Shown here one piece after another: positions 34,040-45,921 of a DNA stretch of 64,000 nt. The stretch is from NCBI RefSeq assembly GCF_036850765.1, contig NC_089493.1, forward strand, positions 12,029,632 through 12,093,631, in the 5' to 3' direction. The position numbers were made by a program, and so were the translations under genes. How positions within the stretch are numbered: the stretch's first letter is position 1; each line of letters opens with the position of its first letter. This stretch comes from Saccopteryx bilineata. Taxonomy: Eukaryota > Chordata > Mammalia > Chiroptera > Emballonuridae. Below the pieces are notes generated by a model that did no database searches, had not been told where the DNA came from, and saw nothing but the letters and a program-made list of their open reading frames with translations.

Positions 34040-34360
34040 CACAGCTTTCAAACTTCAATTTGCCAAAGGATCACCTGAGGAAATTGTATCGAGTAGGTCT
34101 GGGCAGGGCCAAAGAATCTACGTGTTAACATTCTGGAACTCTTGCTACTCAAAGTGTAGTCGGGACCACAAGTCCTGTGGTAGTGAACCTATTCCTACTG
34201 CTTGGTTAGGGTTCTGCCCAGGAACGGATCAGCATGACCTGGGGACTTGTTAGAATTGCAAATTCTCACACATTATTCCAGACCTGCTGTATAAAAATGG
34301 GCATTTGAACAAGATCCCCAAGGAAGCTGTATACAGTTCAAGTGTAAGGAGCCCTACCCC
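34040..34360. repeat. Two MER5-type hAT relics in opposite orientation
   Basis: The left part (34,045-34,140) reads forward: 'CAAAGGATCACCTGAGGAAA', 'GAGTAGGTCTGGGCAGGGCC'. The right part (34,143-34,355) reads reversed: 'CTACTCAAAGTGTAGTCGG', 'GACCTGGGGACTTGTTAGAA', 'TTGCAAATTCTCAC'. Both are diverged. Confidence 0.6.
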
Positions 34361-34624
34361 AGATGTTTCAGAGATATGTCTTCTTGACCTCACCTTCCCA
34401 AACAGTGTCCTGGAAAAAAAAAAATACACTAATGCCTTTGGTTAATTTACTCAATTCCGTGGAAAGGGTAAGTCAAGCAACTGACCAATTGACTGAAACA
34501 ACCCTTTATCTACGGTGGCAGCAGCAGACAGACCGGGACGCAGGCTGGGAGCTTGGTTACGGACAAACGCACGTGAGGGCGCGTGCAGACGTTCCCTCTC
34601 GCCCGCTCAGCAGCCCGGCGCAGT

Positions 34625-34775
34625 GAGGTGCCTGCATCATCACTGTTTCGTAGGTGGGAAAACTGGATCTCTGAGAAGAGGAGTGACTTACCCACTGTCA
34701 CACTGTTCCAAAGGGGCAGAGTCAGGTTCGAACCCAAGGACGTCTGACGCTCCGTTAGAGGGCCCACGCGATTCT
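34625..34775 (-). repeat. MIR SINE relic
   Basis: 'GTAGGTGGGAAAACTGGATC', 'GTGACTTACCCACTGTCACA' and 'CAGAGTCAGGTTCGAACCCA' are the reverse-complement MIR order. Confidence 0.75.
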
Positions 34776-34794
34776 CTGGCGTGCAGTTACTCGG

Positions 34795-34990
34795 CAACAG
34801 CGGCTTCCAGGTCTGGTCCCCAGACCAGCAGCATCAGCAGCACCTGGAAACTTAGGAGAACTGCAGAGTTGTGGGCCCCAGCCCAGACCTATCGAATCAG
34901 GACGTCCGGGAGTGGGCCCAGCTAGCTGTGTCCTGCAGGCTCTCCCGGCGACGCCACCGCACACTCGGGTTGGGAACCTCGGGGCTACGG
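34795..34990 (-). repeat. MER5A-type hAT relic
   Basis: 'TCTGGTCCCCAGACCAGCAG', 'CATCAGCAGCACCTGGAAAC' and 'CCAGCCCAGACCTATCGAAT' are the reversed MER5A order. Confidence 0.75.
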
Positions 34991-35898
34991 AGCCAAGCCT
35001 GATGAGACGCGGGGGAGGAAGGGGCATGTGGCTCAGGCCCTGGCACTCAGAATGTTCCAGCCTTCTGTAGTAACTGCAATTCCGGTACACATGTCCCTCC
35101 CTTAATGTGAGGCAGGAGCGCTTTGCTGTTTGAAGAACATGAACAACAGCATCCATATCACATGAGAACTTGTTATCGATGCAGAAACTACGACTCTATG
35201 ACTTGGGAAGATTCAGAGACACCTTAGACTCAGAAGTGCCGGAGTAGAGCGAGCGCTAAGTTTGGAGTCTTGATTTCTGAGTGGAAATTCCAACCTTACC
35301 ACTTCCTTAGACCTTCCATCTAGAACTCCCAACCCTCCCACCCCCTGACGACAGGTACCACCTGCAGAGCCTCTGGGGACTGTGACGGAGCTCTCTCTGA
35401 GATGGGTAAGCCTCAGATGACCCCTAACGCCTGCTGGGATCCTGCCCTTGACCTGAGAGAAGCCCGGGACTCAGATGTTACCCCGAGAGAGTATCCAGTG
35501 AGCACATGAAGCCAAGAGCAGCGAAAGATTACTTAGCATGGAACAGAGAGACTGACTGGGTGGGGCGAGGTGAGCTCAGGAAACAAAATAGAGAAAAAAG
35601 AGCAAAGAATGAGAGGCAGAGAGGAGGAAGTCGGTAGCTCTGAAGATTAATCATCCGCAGACACCAGTCTGGTCCAACCATGGTGGGCAAATAATCCATT
35701 CGTACTGGGTAAGGTTTGCCTCAGTTTCCCAACTTGGCATTCTAGGTTCCACACTCGGCCCATCCTTAAGAGCAGCCCAGTGGCCACCCTGCTCCCCCCC
35801 TGCCAATGCCTTACCCACAGCTGCTCATAGCTTCCGCCTCTTCCCATTGGCCCTTGTTGGCTAGATCCCTTCTGTCTTAAGGTCAAGACCATCTGAAG
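34991..35898. other. Unique sequence, nothing recognised
   Basis: No gene recognised; a diverged MIR-like piece may lie near 35,245-35,320. Confidence 0.4.
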
Positions 35899-36095
35899 TA
35901 CAGTGGTACCTTGACACACGAGTTTAATTCGTTTCATGGCCGAGCTCGTAACTCAATTTGCTCATGTCTCAAATTTAATTTCCCCATTTAAATTAACGGG
36001 AATGCAATTAACCTATTCCAGCCCCCAAAAACCACACAAATTTTTTGTTTTATATGCTTTTAAATAAGAAAATATACTTTGTAAATAACAAAGTA

Positions 36096-36138
36096 TATAT
36101 ATACACACACACATACACACACACACACACACACATAC
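36096..36138. repeat. CA/TA microsatellite
   Basis: 'TATATATATA' followed by mostly CA repeats within the Tigger-like element. Confidence 0.9.
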
Positions 36139-36286
36139 ATAATAAGAGAGAGTGTAAAGAAGTAAACTGGTTTATGAAGTGTATTTACCTTCAAGGTCAG
36201 GCGAAGATGCTGGCAGAGGGGGAGGAGACTGGCGGAGGAGGTTTTCATTTCATGCGCTATTGCTTAACATAACTTACTCTGTACAC

Positions 36287-36650
36287 CAGGGGTCCCAAAA
36301 CTTTTTACACAGGGGGCCAGTTCACTGTCCCTCAGACCGTTGGAGGGATGGACTATAAAAAAACTATGAACAAATCCCTATGCACACTGCACATATCTTA
36401 TTTTAAAGTAAAAAAAACAAAACGGGAACAAATACAATATTTAAAATAAAGAACAAGTAAATTTAAATCAACAAACTGACCAGTATTTCAATGGGAACTA
36501 TAGGCCTGCTTTTGGCTAATGAGATGGTCAATGTGCTCCTCTCACTGACCACCAATGAGAGAGGTGCCCCGTCCGGAAGTGTGGCGGGGGTTGGATAAAT
36601 GGCCTTAGGGGGCAGCATGCGGCCCGCGGGCTGTAGTTTGGGGACCCCTG
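36287..36650. mobile_element. Nonautonomous hAT transposon inside the Tigger-like element
   Basis: Ends CAGGGGTCCCAAAACT and AGTTTGGGGACCCCTG are inverted repeats. The 8-bp duplication is CTGTACAC / CTCTACAC (7 of 8). Length 364 bp, no coding capacity. A second copy of the family lies at 48,894-49,212. Confidence 0.92.
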
Positions 36651-37022
36651 CTCTACACACTGAATGCTACATTTAATTGCAAAATTGAACTTACACACTA
36701 TGTATGATATGTAACTTTATTGCTAAACTTAATTGTGATTTTTTTTTACTTTGCTTAATCATCATCATTTTCTTCACTGACGTTTGGCTTTTTCATCACA
36801 CTTTCCTCGCTTTCTCATAGAGGCAGTTTCAACAAAAACCTTTCCATGGAAGTTTGTTTCTTCCTCCCTTTCAGAACGTTCGGCAGCCCATCCTGCGGGG
36901 GGCGGCGGAAGCTCGTCATTCAAATATCCACTTGTGACTAAAAGCATTAAATCCCACGAGTGACTGCTTGACTCTCAAATTGCTTGTGATTTAAAGTGCT
37001 CGTGTGTCAAGGTACCACTGTA

Positions 37023-37523
37023 TAACTAGATCTTATAGAAATAAGGTGGCTTGAGAGGGATCTGGCAGATAATCTGGTGGACAGGGAGGGGGAAGGCTGA
37101 CATAGACATCAGAAATGGCTGAGGGGAAAAAAAAAAACACCCGCAGCAGGGACCACAGGGGAGAGTAGGGTAGAAGGGAAGCTCAAGTTTAGTATGGGCG
37201 GTAAAAGCATATGCACTTGGCGGGAAATCTAATATGCACATGTCTGGGCCTGTAAGTCATCAGAATCCTTTTTGGTGAGAGCCATTTGGTACCCAGGAGG
37301 CCTTCGGGATTGTTTTAGCAGGCCTAGGGAGGCTCTTTATCTCCACCTCAGGAAACCGTGCTCTGCCAGGAGATTCCTCGGACAGCAGGGTGAAGTCTAT
37401 AAGATGCCAGAAAAGTTTAACGTGGCTGCACCCGTTGTGAGACCCAGCCGGCCAACGGAACCACCCGCACCCACCCTGGCTCTTCTCTCTGGGTCTTCTC
37501 CCCCTGGTGACTCTGAATCCGGG
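37023..37523. other. Unique sequence, nothing recognised
   Basis: No gene or repeat recognised. Confidence 0.4.
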
Positions 37524-37524
37524 T

Positions 37525-37870
37525 GTGTTAGCCAGCAGGGCTACCGTAACAGGACACCACAGACTGCGCCTTCTCAACAACAGAAGCTCATTTTCTCACC
37601 GTTCTGGAGGTGAGACGTCCGAAATCAGGGTCCTGGCAGGGTTTACAGTGAGACCAGACAGCCGTCTTCCCGCTCTGTCCTCATCTAGGAGAGACACAAG
37701 GAGAGCCTGCTGTTCCATCTTCTTCTTACAAGGACGCCAGTTCTGTTACATGAAGGCCCACCCATATGACCTCTTTACTTTAATTACCTCCTTAAAGTGC
37801 CTGTCTTCAAATGCAGTCACCTAGTGGGGGGTTAGTACTTCGCCACACAGATTTCGGGGACAGAGGCAGG
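37525..37870 (-). mobile_element. MaLR (MLT1-type) solo LTR
   Basis: Reverse-complement MLT1 order: 'GTTAGCCAGCAGGGCTACCG', 'CATTTTCTCACCGTTCTGGA', 'TTCTTACAAGGACGCCAGTT', 'CCCACCCATATGACCTCTTT', 'TAATTACCTCCTTAAAGTGC'. Confidence 0.85.
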
Positions 37871-38109
37871 ATTCAGTCCTGGTGTTGCCAGTGGATCTGC
37901 CACTGGTGAACTGTGGACTGTGCCCTAACGGCTGCCGCCCTGAGCAGTAGGGTGGGTCTCCTTGCCTCCGCACCTCAGTTTCCTCCTCAGGAAGGAATGA
38001 AGCAGGACCCCTAGGTTCTGACTCGGACTCAGCCACCATCCAGCTCGGTGGCTTTGGATAAGTGCAGTCTTTCTATGACCCATTTTGTGACACATATAAA
38101 AAGAGGTGT

Positions 38110-39060
38110 TGAATCAACAAGGAAAAAAAAAAAGCTCAATTTAAAAAACAGGTGAAGTACTTGAAAGTACTCCAAAGAAGACATGCAGAGGGTGTGTTAC
38201 TATGTGCATGCAAAGATGCTCAGCCTCACTGATCGTTGGGGAAATGCGAATTAAAGCAACGGTGAAACAAGAAGTGTCGAATCACTATATGGTACGCCTG
38301 AAGATGTATCGCCAGTATAATATTGTATACCAACTATACTTAAATTTAAAAATAAAATAAAATAATAAAAAATTACAAATGATAGTGAGATACTACCTTA
38401 TACCTATAAAAATAGGGATAGATAGATAGATAGATATAGATATAGATATAGATATAGATATATAAAACAAATATTGTTGAGAATGTGAAGAAATTGGAAC
38501 CCTTGTGTTCTGCTGGTGGGAATGCAAAATGGTGTGGTCAGTGTGAAAAACATTATGGCAGTTCCTCAAAAAAAATCAACATAAAATTACCGTATGATCT
38601 AGAAACCCCACTTCTGGGTGTGTATACCAACAGAACGGAAAGCAAGGACTCACACAGGTATTTGTACACTCATGCTCATAGCAGACTTTTCCAAAAACGG
38701 GGGAACAATCCAAATGTTTGTCCCTCGGTGGATGAATGGAGAAACAAACTGTGATATAGACACACAATGGAATACTACGCAGCCCGGAAAAGGGAGGAAA
38801 TCCTGTCACATGCTACAACACGGGTGAGCCGAGAGGACGTCATGCTAAGTAAAACAAGCCAGTCACAAAAAGGACAAATCCTGTAGGGTCCACTGATATG
38901 AGGGACCTCGTAATTAAAATCATAGAAACAAATTTTAGAATGTTGGTGGCCAGGGATGGGGGCGGGGGAAGAATGGAGAGCTACTGTTTAATGGGAACAG
39001 AATTTCAGTCTGGGAAGGATGAAAAAGTTCTGAAAATGGAAAATAAAGAGGGGTCAGTGG
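38110..39060 (+). mobile_element. Old L1 3' end with an internal L1 tail and GATA microsatellite
   Basis: ORF2 C-terminal landmarks: 'AAAGATGCTCAGCCTCACTG', 'GGTGGGAATGCAAAATGGTG', and a frame at 38,618-38,827 ending in the region of 'ACACAATGGAATACTACGCA'. Between 38,270 and 38,370 an extra L1-tail-like piece appears ('GGTACGCCTGAAGATG', 'ACCAACTATACTTAAATT'). A GATA/GATATA microsatellite lies at 38,414-38,464. Not coding. Confidence 0.8.
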
Positions 39061-39309
39061 CCCAAGCCGAAGCCGTCGCCCCTCTCTGAAGTTCTCTGCC
39101 TCTCGGGGCTAACAGCAGAAATGGAGATCCCTCTTTCCCTCCGCAAAGGACAAAACCGAACCCTCAGCCTGTCCAGCCTGCGCTCCGAGACCCCTCTGGG
39201 AACCAGACTCCTGGCGCGAACCCGTGCGATTGGCTGGCCTGTCATCTGGCCGAGGGGAGACTGCCAAGTCCCTAAAGAAACTCGCACCTGCAGACGGCTC
39301 AGGGCAAGT
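39061..39309. other. Unique sequence
   Basis: GC-rich, no repeat or gene recognised. Confidence 0.4.
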
Positions 39310-40330
39310 ATTTTGTGATCCTTAGAGGGATAAAATTCTTTAAAAATCGCGTTCTTATACTTTGGGCTGAGTCCTGCTTATTGTATTTCTGAGCCGGGCG
39401 AGGTTTCTGGTGCTCAGATTCAGCCATCTGTTCAGTATCTGGAGCAGAATCATGGAGAGTACTCACGCTGAAAATTGGTTTGGGGCTTGGATGGTTGTCA
39501 AAAAAAAAAATCTTCAACCACCATGCAGATGAGCATAACTTCTTAAAACGCAACCCCAACGTGAAAACACACCAAATATCAGCTTCTGCTTTCCTGATCT
39601 TTGGCTATTCTAATTTCAGATGTCTGCCCTTCGAACGTGTTGAGTGGCTGTCGTTTTAAATAGCAGACTCTTGATTCAAGAGATCCTTAAGGGAACAGGG
39701 TAGAATAGCTTTGGGTAAACTTAAAATAAAGGGGGAATGGGAGTGGAGGACCCGAGAGTTCTGTAGCTATTTGAGGCATGCCCACCTCTGCTGGTGCTCA
39801 CTCCATGGAACCCCCTGGCCAGGATGCGTTCTGAAGCATGCTGGGTGTGGACATCTGCAGGTTTGGGCCACACATCTTCCAAACCCAGAGAAGTCTGGGG
39901 CTGACCTCCAGGAGCATGTGTGCAACATGAGAGTGAGGAAACCGTTCATTCACCTGTGTCCCTCCAGCTCTGGAGCAAAAGATAGCAACTCGGTCATTAA
40001 TATCTACTGTGTTGAATTGAATGTCATCTTGGGAGGCAGAGCATGGAACACACAGACCAAACTCTCTCGATCCCAAATACGCCACCTGAAACCCAGGCCC
40101 TTTGTCTTCCCAGCCAGGTAGACAACGAAGGAACACTCGAGATGGAGTCTTTGCACTAACTAATACCCACATTTTAAACTCTGAAATCATTGGATTACTT
40201 TTATGACCTAGGATTCATTAATTCTGAGAAACAAAGGCAATTATAATGAGAGGTTGATAATTAATTTTTCTCATTTGCGTTAACTCCTTCTAGCAAGTCT
40301 CCGTTTTCTATTAAATGACAAATTCAGAAC
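39310..40330. promoter_or_regulatory. Repeat-free stretch, possibly conserved noncoding DNA
   Basis: One kilobase without a recognised transposon. The 3' part (40,145-40,330) is AT-rich, with 'CATTAATTCTGAG', 'GCAATTATAATGAG' and 'GATAATTAATTTTTC'. No supported reading frame; a plus frame of 136 codons at 39,711 and a minus one of 130 at 39,798 overlap antisense. Regulatory role is an inference. Confidence 0.22.
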
Positions 40331-40499
40331 AGGGGTTCTGTATGCATCCCAAACAGACTGGCCAACCCTGCATGAGACAGGAAGGCCTGGTCCACCTCAT
40401 CCTTAAATACTGCAAGCCCTGTCTTGCCACTAGGTGTGTGTCTAAGTAAGCTCTTGTGTAAGTCAACTTGGGTAAAACCCTTGCATTTTGAACTACACT

Positions 40500-40655
40500 G
40501 TGTACTCTTCGATGCATTTCTCTGTGTATCTATACCATCTTATTCTCACGACCACCACTTACGTTAGAAGGATTCCCATTTTGCAGAGGAGAAGACTGAG
40601 GCATGGAGAAGTCAAGTTATCTGCTTGCCTGAGTTCGTAGTGTAGTTCCCATCTT
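40500..40655 (-). repeat. MIR SINE relic
   Basis: 'CCCATTTTGCAGAGGAGAAG', 'ACTGAGGCATGGAGAAGTC' and 'AAGTTATCTGCTTGCC' follow the reverse-complement MIR order. Confidence 0.8.
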
Positions 40656-41350
40656 AATTACTGCCCTCCTTCTCCAGTGTAACAGATCCTGATTTTAATG
40701 TACATTTATACGTTTAAAACTTAGTAGGGCCCTGCCAGTGCTGTAAGCAGTGTGCCCACCTTCCCTGGGGCACCCAACAGCCACTGCAGACATCAGGATG
40801 CCTGCCAGCCACCAGTCACTTCTCTCCTGGGGCAAGGGCCTTTTTCCAACTTAGCCTGCTTCTTGGACTCCGTGCTGTCCGCCTCTTTAGTTGCTAGGCA
40901 CAGAATTCGTTTCAGGAATCGGGGTAACTCAGGACACGCTGAAGAGCTGGACTTCAGGAATTACCGGGAGCAATGGCCGGTTCTGGTTGTGAAGTGGCCC
41001 AAGTCTGCAGCAGCAGAAGTTTGCAGAACTCCCCAGCCTAGCACTCTCGCTCTGGTGAACCTCAGCTCTTGGAGATCACGCAGGCTGCTGCTCTCTGTCT
41101 TGCCTCCACTAGCCTGGTGCTGTATTGCTGCTCAGAGCATGTTCTGAAGCCAGCACATTAGGTGAAATGCCAGTGGAGACAAAATTTGCCCTGGAAAATA
41201 TTTTTAATCCCCCAGAGTACAGTCGATATGGTTTGGTGCATAAAGCCCTACCTGGTAATATGTGTTACATGCAGTATATACGGGCACAAATCCTTTGGCA
41301 CCATCACTCAGGGACCCAAACTCTTGAGCTGATTTGTCCACTGAAGATAG
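40656..41350. other. Unique sequence, nothing recognised
   Basis: A plus-strand frame of 131 codons (40,752-41,147) has no recognisable domain. No repeat recognised. Confidence 0.4.
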
Positions 41351-41354
41351 TTCC

Positions 41355-41545
41355 AGCCCTGGTCAGGTCGCTCAGTTGGTTAGAGCTAGTTGGTACGCCA
41401 AAGGTTGTGGGTTTGATCCCCGGTCAGGGCACATAAGGGAAGCGAATAACGAATGCATAAATAAGTGAAACAATAAATTGATGTCCCCTCCCCCCGTCCT
41501 CTCTCTAAACATCAGTTTAAGAAAAGAAAGAAAAAATAGTTTCAC
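41355..41545 (+). mobile_element. tRNA-derived SINE, short variant
   Basis: The head 'GCCCTGGTCAGGTCGCTCAG' with 'TTGGTTAGAGC' and B-box region 'GGGTTTGATCCCC' differs from the main family. Then a short body with 'AATAAATTGATGTCCCC' and an A/G-rich tail ('AAGAAAAGAAAG'). Confidence 0.75.
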
Positions 41546-41559
41546 AGAAGTTTAATTTT

Positions 41560-41929
41560 GTCGGCCTAGCATGCGGAGGACCCGGGTTCGATTCCCAGCC
41601 AGGGCACACAGGAGAAGCACCCATTTGCTTCTCCACCCCTCCGCCACACTTTCCTCTCTGTCTCTCTCGTCCCCTCCCGCAGCCAAGGCTCCATTGGAGC
41701 AAAAGATGGCCCGGGCATTGGGCATGGCTCTGTGGCCTCTGCCTCAGGCGCTAGAGTGGCTCTGGTCGCAACATGGCGACGCCCAGGATGGGCAGAGCAT
41801 CGCCCCCCTGGTGGGCAGAGCGTCGCCCCTGGTGGGCGTGCTGGGTGGATCCCGGTCGGGCGCATGCGGGAGTCTGTCTGACTGTCTCTCCCTGTTTCCA
41901 GCTTCAGAAAAATGAAAAAAAAAAAAAAA
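41560..41929 (+). mobile_element. tRNA-derived SINE, 5'-truncated
   Basis: Starts abruptly at 'GTCGGCCTAGC', so the first ~30 bp with the A-box region are missing. B box, two body units and A tail are intact. The TSD 'AGTTTAATTT' flanks the truncated start and the tail, so it was truncated at insertion. Confidence 0.93.
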
Positions 41930-42280
41930 GTTTAATTTAATAAACATTTCATTTTTATCATGAAATTGTGTTTCACCAAAATATATATTTGTATTGAGAC
42001 CACAAGAATTTTATCATCAATGCCAGATAGTTTAACTAAATTTACAGTAATGTTTACGTTAATTTTGGATGTTTTACCTTTGCCAGAATAAACTTCCTAA
42101 AGCTTTATTTTGATTCCATGAATTGGTTGAGGGAAAAAATCCTCCTTGGAGTTAACTGCTCTACTTAAAACATCAGATCAAATTGGCATCATCGAACTGT
42201 TTGCAAAATTGTTCTGCCAGTGGTGCCCACGCACCAGGTTACCACTTCCCTCTGTACATGTACAAGAAAACTTGGAATCA
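41930..42280. other. AT-rich unique sequence
   Basis: No repeat or gene recognised. Confidence 0.4.
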
Positions 42281-42282
42281 AA

Positions 42283-43095
42283 GATGAGCAAGATTAATTT
42301 TTTATTGCGGGAAAATATACATAACATGAATTTACCATTTTAACCATTTTTATATGTACAGTTTCGTGTTAAGTACATTAACATCATCACACAACCATCA
42401 CCACCATCCATCGCTAGAACTTTTCATCTTCCCCAACTGACACTGTCACCATTAACCATGAATTCCCATCTCTCTCTCCCTCCAGCTGCTGGTAACCAGT
42501 ATTCTTTTCTGCTCTACATTATTCTATTATTTCTCTCTGAACTGCACTATTCCAGATACTCATGTGAGAAAAATCAGCCAATATTTAGTTTTTTGTGTGT
42601 GTCTGGCTAATTTCACTTAGTATAACATCCTCAAGGTCTATCCACATTGTAGCGTGTGACAGAATTTCATTCTCTTTTAAGCTAAATGATATTCCATTTT
42701 GTTCATCTGTTGATGAACATTTAGTTTGTTCCCACCTTTCGGCTATCTTGAATAATGCTACCGTGAACATAAACATGTGTTCGAGTCCGGGATTTCAACT
42801 CTTTGGGATTTATACCTAAAAGTGGAATTGTTGGATCATGTGGTAATTCTATGCTTAACTTTTTGAGGAACGGTACACCATTTTCCATTCCCATCAGCAG
42901 TGCAAAGGGTTCCAGTTTCTCCACATCCTCGCCAACACATGTGATTTCTGGTTTTTGATAACAATGGGTACGAGGTGATATCTCATTGTGGTTTTGATTT
43001 TTATCAAAGTGACAACTGAGCATCTTTTCACATGCCTTATAGCCGTTTGTATATCTTCTTTAAAGATTATGTCTATCTAAGTCCTTTGCCCGAAA
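42283..43095 (-). mobile_element. Old L1 3' end
   Basis: Reverse-complement 3' UTR ('AATATACATAACATGAATTT', 'CATCACACAACCATCACCAC') followed by ORF2 C-terminus (minus frame at 42,721-43,023, containing LPHDPTIPLLGI). The frame is interrupted. Confidence 0.88.
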
Positions 43096-43125
43096 GATGG
43101 GAAGGTGAATTTTAAAGAACATTTG

Positions 43126-43518
43126 AGGACCTGGCTGGTTGGCTCAGTGGTAGAGCATCAGCCTGGTGTGTAGATGTCCTGGAATCGATTCCTGGTCAGG
43201 GCACAAAGGAGAAGCACCCATCTGCTTCTCTACCCCTCCCCCTCTCGCTTCTCTCTAACTCTCTTTCTGTTCCCCTCCTGCAGCCATGGCTCGGTTGGAG
43301 TGAGTTGGCCCTGGGTGCTAAAGATGGCTCTCATGGCCTCTGCCTCAGGCACTGAGAAGAGCTCAGTTGCTGAGCAACAGAGAATCACCCCAGATGGGTA
43401 AAGCATCGCCCCCTAGTGGGCTTGCCTGGTGGGGCCCAGTTGAGGCACATGCAGGAGTCCTGTCTCTCTTGCCTCTCCTCCTCTCACTGGATAAAAAAAG
43501 AAAAAAGAAAAAAAAAGA
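43126..43518 (+). mobile_element. tRNA-derived SINE, older subfamily
   Basis: The head 'GACCTGGCTGGTTGGCTCAG' is intact with B box 'GAATCGATTCC'. Body with 'AGCTCAGTTGCTGAGCAACA' as in the copy at 1-336. The tail is AAAAAAG-type. Confidence 0.9.
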
Positions 43519-45454
43519 ATAATCATTTATAGAAATAAAAAGTCCTGGTCCACAGAGTGGTGTGTAAACGCACTTTTCTATAGCTGTGCAGGCTGTCATC
43601 CTCTTTGGGCATCGTTTCCTAAAAATAACCACTCCCTTTGCGCGGATTTGATGCTTCCTCAGCAGAGCAGAGTCTTCTGGCTCTCTGGCAGTCCATGACG
43701 ATGGCCCCCGGGGCATCTTAGCAAACATCAGCATGTTGTGCTGGGTACATGTTCATCATCAACTCTCTGGAGGAACAGAAACGTGCGCTCAAGTGTTCAT
43801 TAAATATGCATGCAAATGTTTTTGAGCTCATTGTGGCCAGCAGGGTTTCTTGAAAACCGTCAAAGGCATTACTGAGCAATATGGTGAGTCGAGTTACGCC
43901 CTCTGATAAATGACAACACTGCTCCAGAAAGGGCACGCGGACTCCTCCCTATCGGCTCCAGGATAGAACAACTCAGCATCTACTTCCCACTCCTGTTTCC
44001 CATGCTCCTAACCTACAATTTCCCAGATTTCCCACTGATGCTATCAACTGGCAGCCCCGTAGCTTCTAGCATTTCACGTGCCACAGCTCGGCCTGTTGGT
44101 ACAGGCCATTGGCACAACAGGCTGGTGCACCAAGGGGCCACTGGCTTGCCTTGTGCATGGGCTAAGCCTGCTCCCACTGCCAGATGAAAGGCCTCGGATG
44201 GAGAGTACGGGCACACCCCGTTGCTTCTGTGGGGGTGGGGAGATGAGGGTAGAGGAGACATGTGTGATGTGTGAGGCACTGGCAACATCTCCTGCAAGCA
44301 CCCACCCGAGCCAAGGAATCTGTTTCTTAGTACAAATTCTCAAGGGAGATCACCTGATTGGGCACTGTCCAGCCAATGAGCTGGTTGGCCCTAAGTCAGG
44401 CGGTGACCCTCACTCCTGGCATCCAAGGCGGGGTGGTCAGAGTCTGGGAAGGCTTTAGGCTGGGTGCTTCTCCCAGAAATGGGCAGAGGGCGGGAAGACA
44501 GTCCAGGCACACTCACCACATTCTGCCAGTCAATCGTGTTCGTATTTACAAACGAGGCTCAAATCTGTCTCTTGACTCTGCCCCTCTGGGTCAGGAGCCT
44601 CCCAGCCTACGCCCAGTCAGTCATCTGTGGGGTCCCTTCCCCACCCCCGAGGCTGCGTTCACAGGCCCTGTGCCTTCTCCTTTCTAGGCTAATGCAGCGC
44701 CCCCAGTTTCTTCATCTCTTCTTTGTAGCCGGCTTGTGCTTCCATTTGCTCAGAAGAACCCTCAGTCCGAAAAAGCAGATGTGAGTGAGGAAGGCCGAGG
44801 TGGAGGCTGGACCCTCACGCATGGACTTGCACGGTGAGAGTTTGGGCTGGCTGGCCAGGCCAGCTGGCGAGGAACCGGGGCAGAAGGCCAGGCCCTGGTC
44901 TGAACCATCTCGTTCCAAACGTCTCAGAAGCCAGATGGTGCTGTTCCCTCTGTCTCCGGGAGGAGCCGCTGGGCAGGGAGGTGAGGAACCTGCCGGGGGC
45001 CACAGGCGCCCAATCAGCTGTCCGGGAAAGTGAAGTACATGAACCTGCTGGTGGCTGAGAGGGGCCCTGCCCCTGACAATGGGTCACCCGGAGGCACGGG
45101 AACTGCCTATAAAGAGCACGTCCCGCTGAGACGGACCTGTAAGCAGGACATTTCTCTCAGTGGGGACCTGTTGATTATAGAGAGGAAGTTTTCATCAGGG
45201 ATGCTCCCTAGTACTGGACAAATAACAACATTGAATAAACAGACCAAAGGAACACCAACACCCAGGCGTGGCTAATGACGTTTCTGTCTGAGTTCTAGTT
45301 TGGGTTCAGCAGCTCTAACTTGCCCCGGCCCCTCTTAGAACTGGACCCTCCCGGGTACAGCCAATGACTCAGTGCCACCCGGAGGCTTTCTTTAGTCCCT
45401 AGTGGCTTCCGTCACCATCAGAACTGGCTTTCCCTTGACTTGAAGTGACCAACT
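43519..45454. other. Unique sequence, no gene found
   Basis: About 1.9 kb with no recognised repeat. Several overlapping frames of 70-126 codons on both strands between 44,000 and 45,100 are mutually antisense and show no domain features; GC-rich DNA in this part makes open frames likely by chance. Confidence 0.4.
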
Positions 45455-45900
45455 TTGTTGGTTTCCTGAGGCCGTCAAAACAGAGTCCCACAAACGGGGC
45501 GGCTCGGAACGACAGGAGTCCATTTTCTTGCGGTTCTGGAGGCCAGAGGCCTGAAGCCGAGGCACTGGCAGGACCACGCTCCCTCCAGCAGCTCCCCCAG
45601 TTTTGGGTGGCTGTCAGCAGCCCCGGGCTTCACTGGCTCACGGCCACATCCCTCCAGCCTCGGCCTCCACCTTCACGTCACCTCCTCTCCCTTGTGTTTA
45701 TTTCTTGCCCTCTCCTGTCTCTCATGAGGATGCTTGTCATTGGACGGAGATCCCACCCGCCGAGTCCAGGATGAGGTCGTGTCAATCCCGAGCTTCATCA
45801 CATCCACAAAGACCCTCTCCCCAAATAAGGCCACAGTCACAGACCCGCAGGACGTGTGGGTGGACGTATCTGTCCGGAGGCCACCGTTCAACCCGCTATA
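45455..45900 (-). mobile_element. MaLR (MLT1-type) solo LTR
   Basis: Reverse-complement order: 'GCGGTTCTGGAGGCCAGAGG', 'CTCTCCCCAAATAAGGCCAC', 'AGTCACAGACCCGCAGGACG'. Strongly diverged in the middle. Confidence 0.65.
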
Positions 45901-45921
45901 CCAGCTAGTTGAACAGTTCGC

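Larger units (their letters stand above)
35901..37020. mobile_element. Nonautonomous Tigger-like (TcMar) transposon, split by a hAT element
   Basis: Perfect 22-bp terminal inverted repeats, the left beginning CAGTGGTACCTTGACACACG and the right ending in its complement. TA target duplications lie at 35,899-35,900 and 37,021-37,022. Without the nested hAT and its duplication the element is about 750 bp. No transposase frame remains. It contains a CA microsatellite at about 36,100-36,136. Confidence 0.9.

Noticed and set aside
36651..37020. Remnant transposase gene in the Tigger-like element
   Set aside because: No frame longer than chance and no catalytic motif seen; the element is too short to be autonomous.
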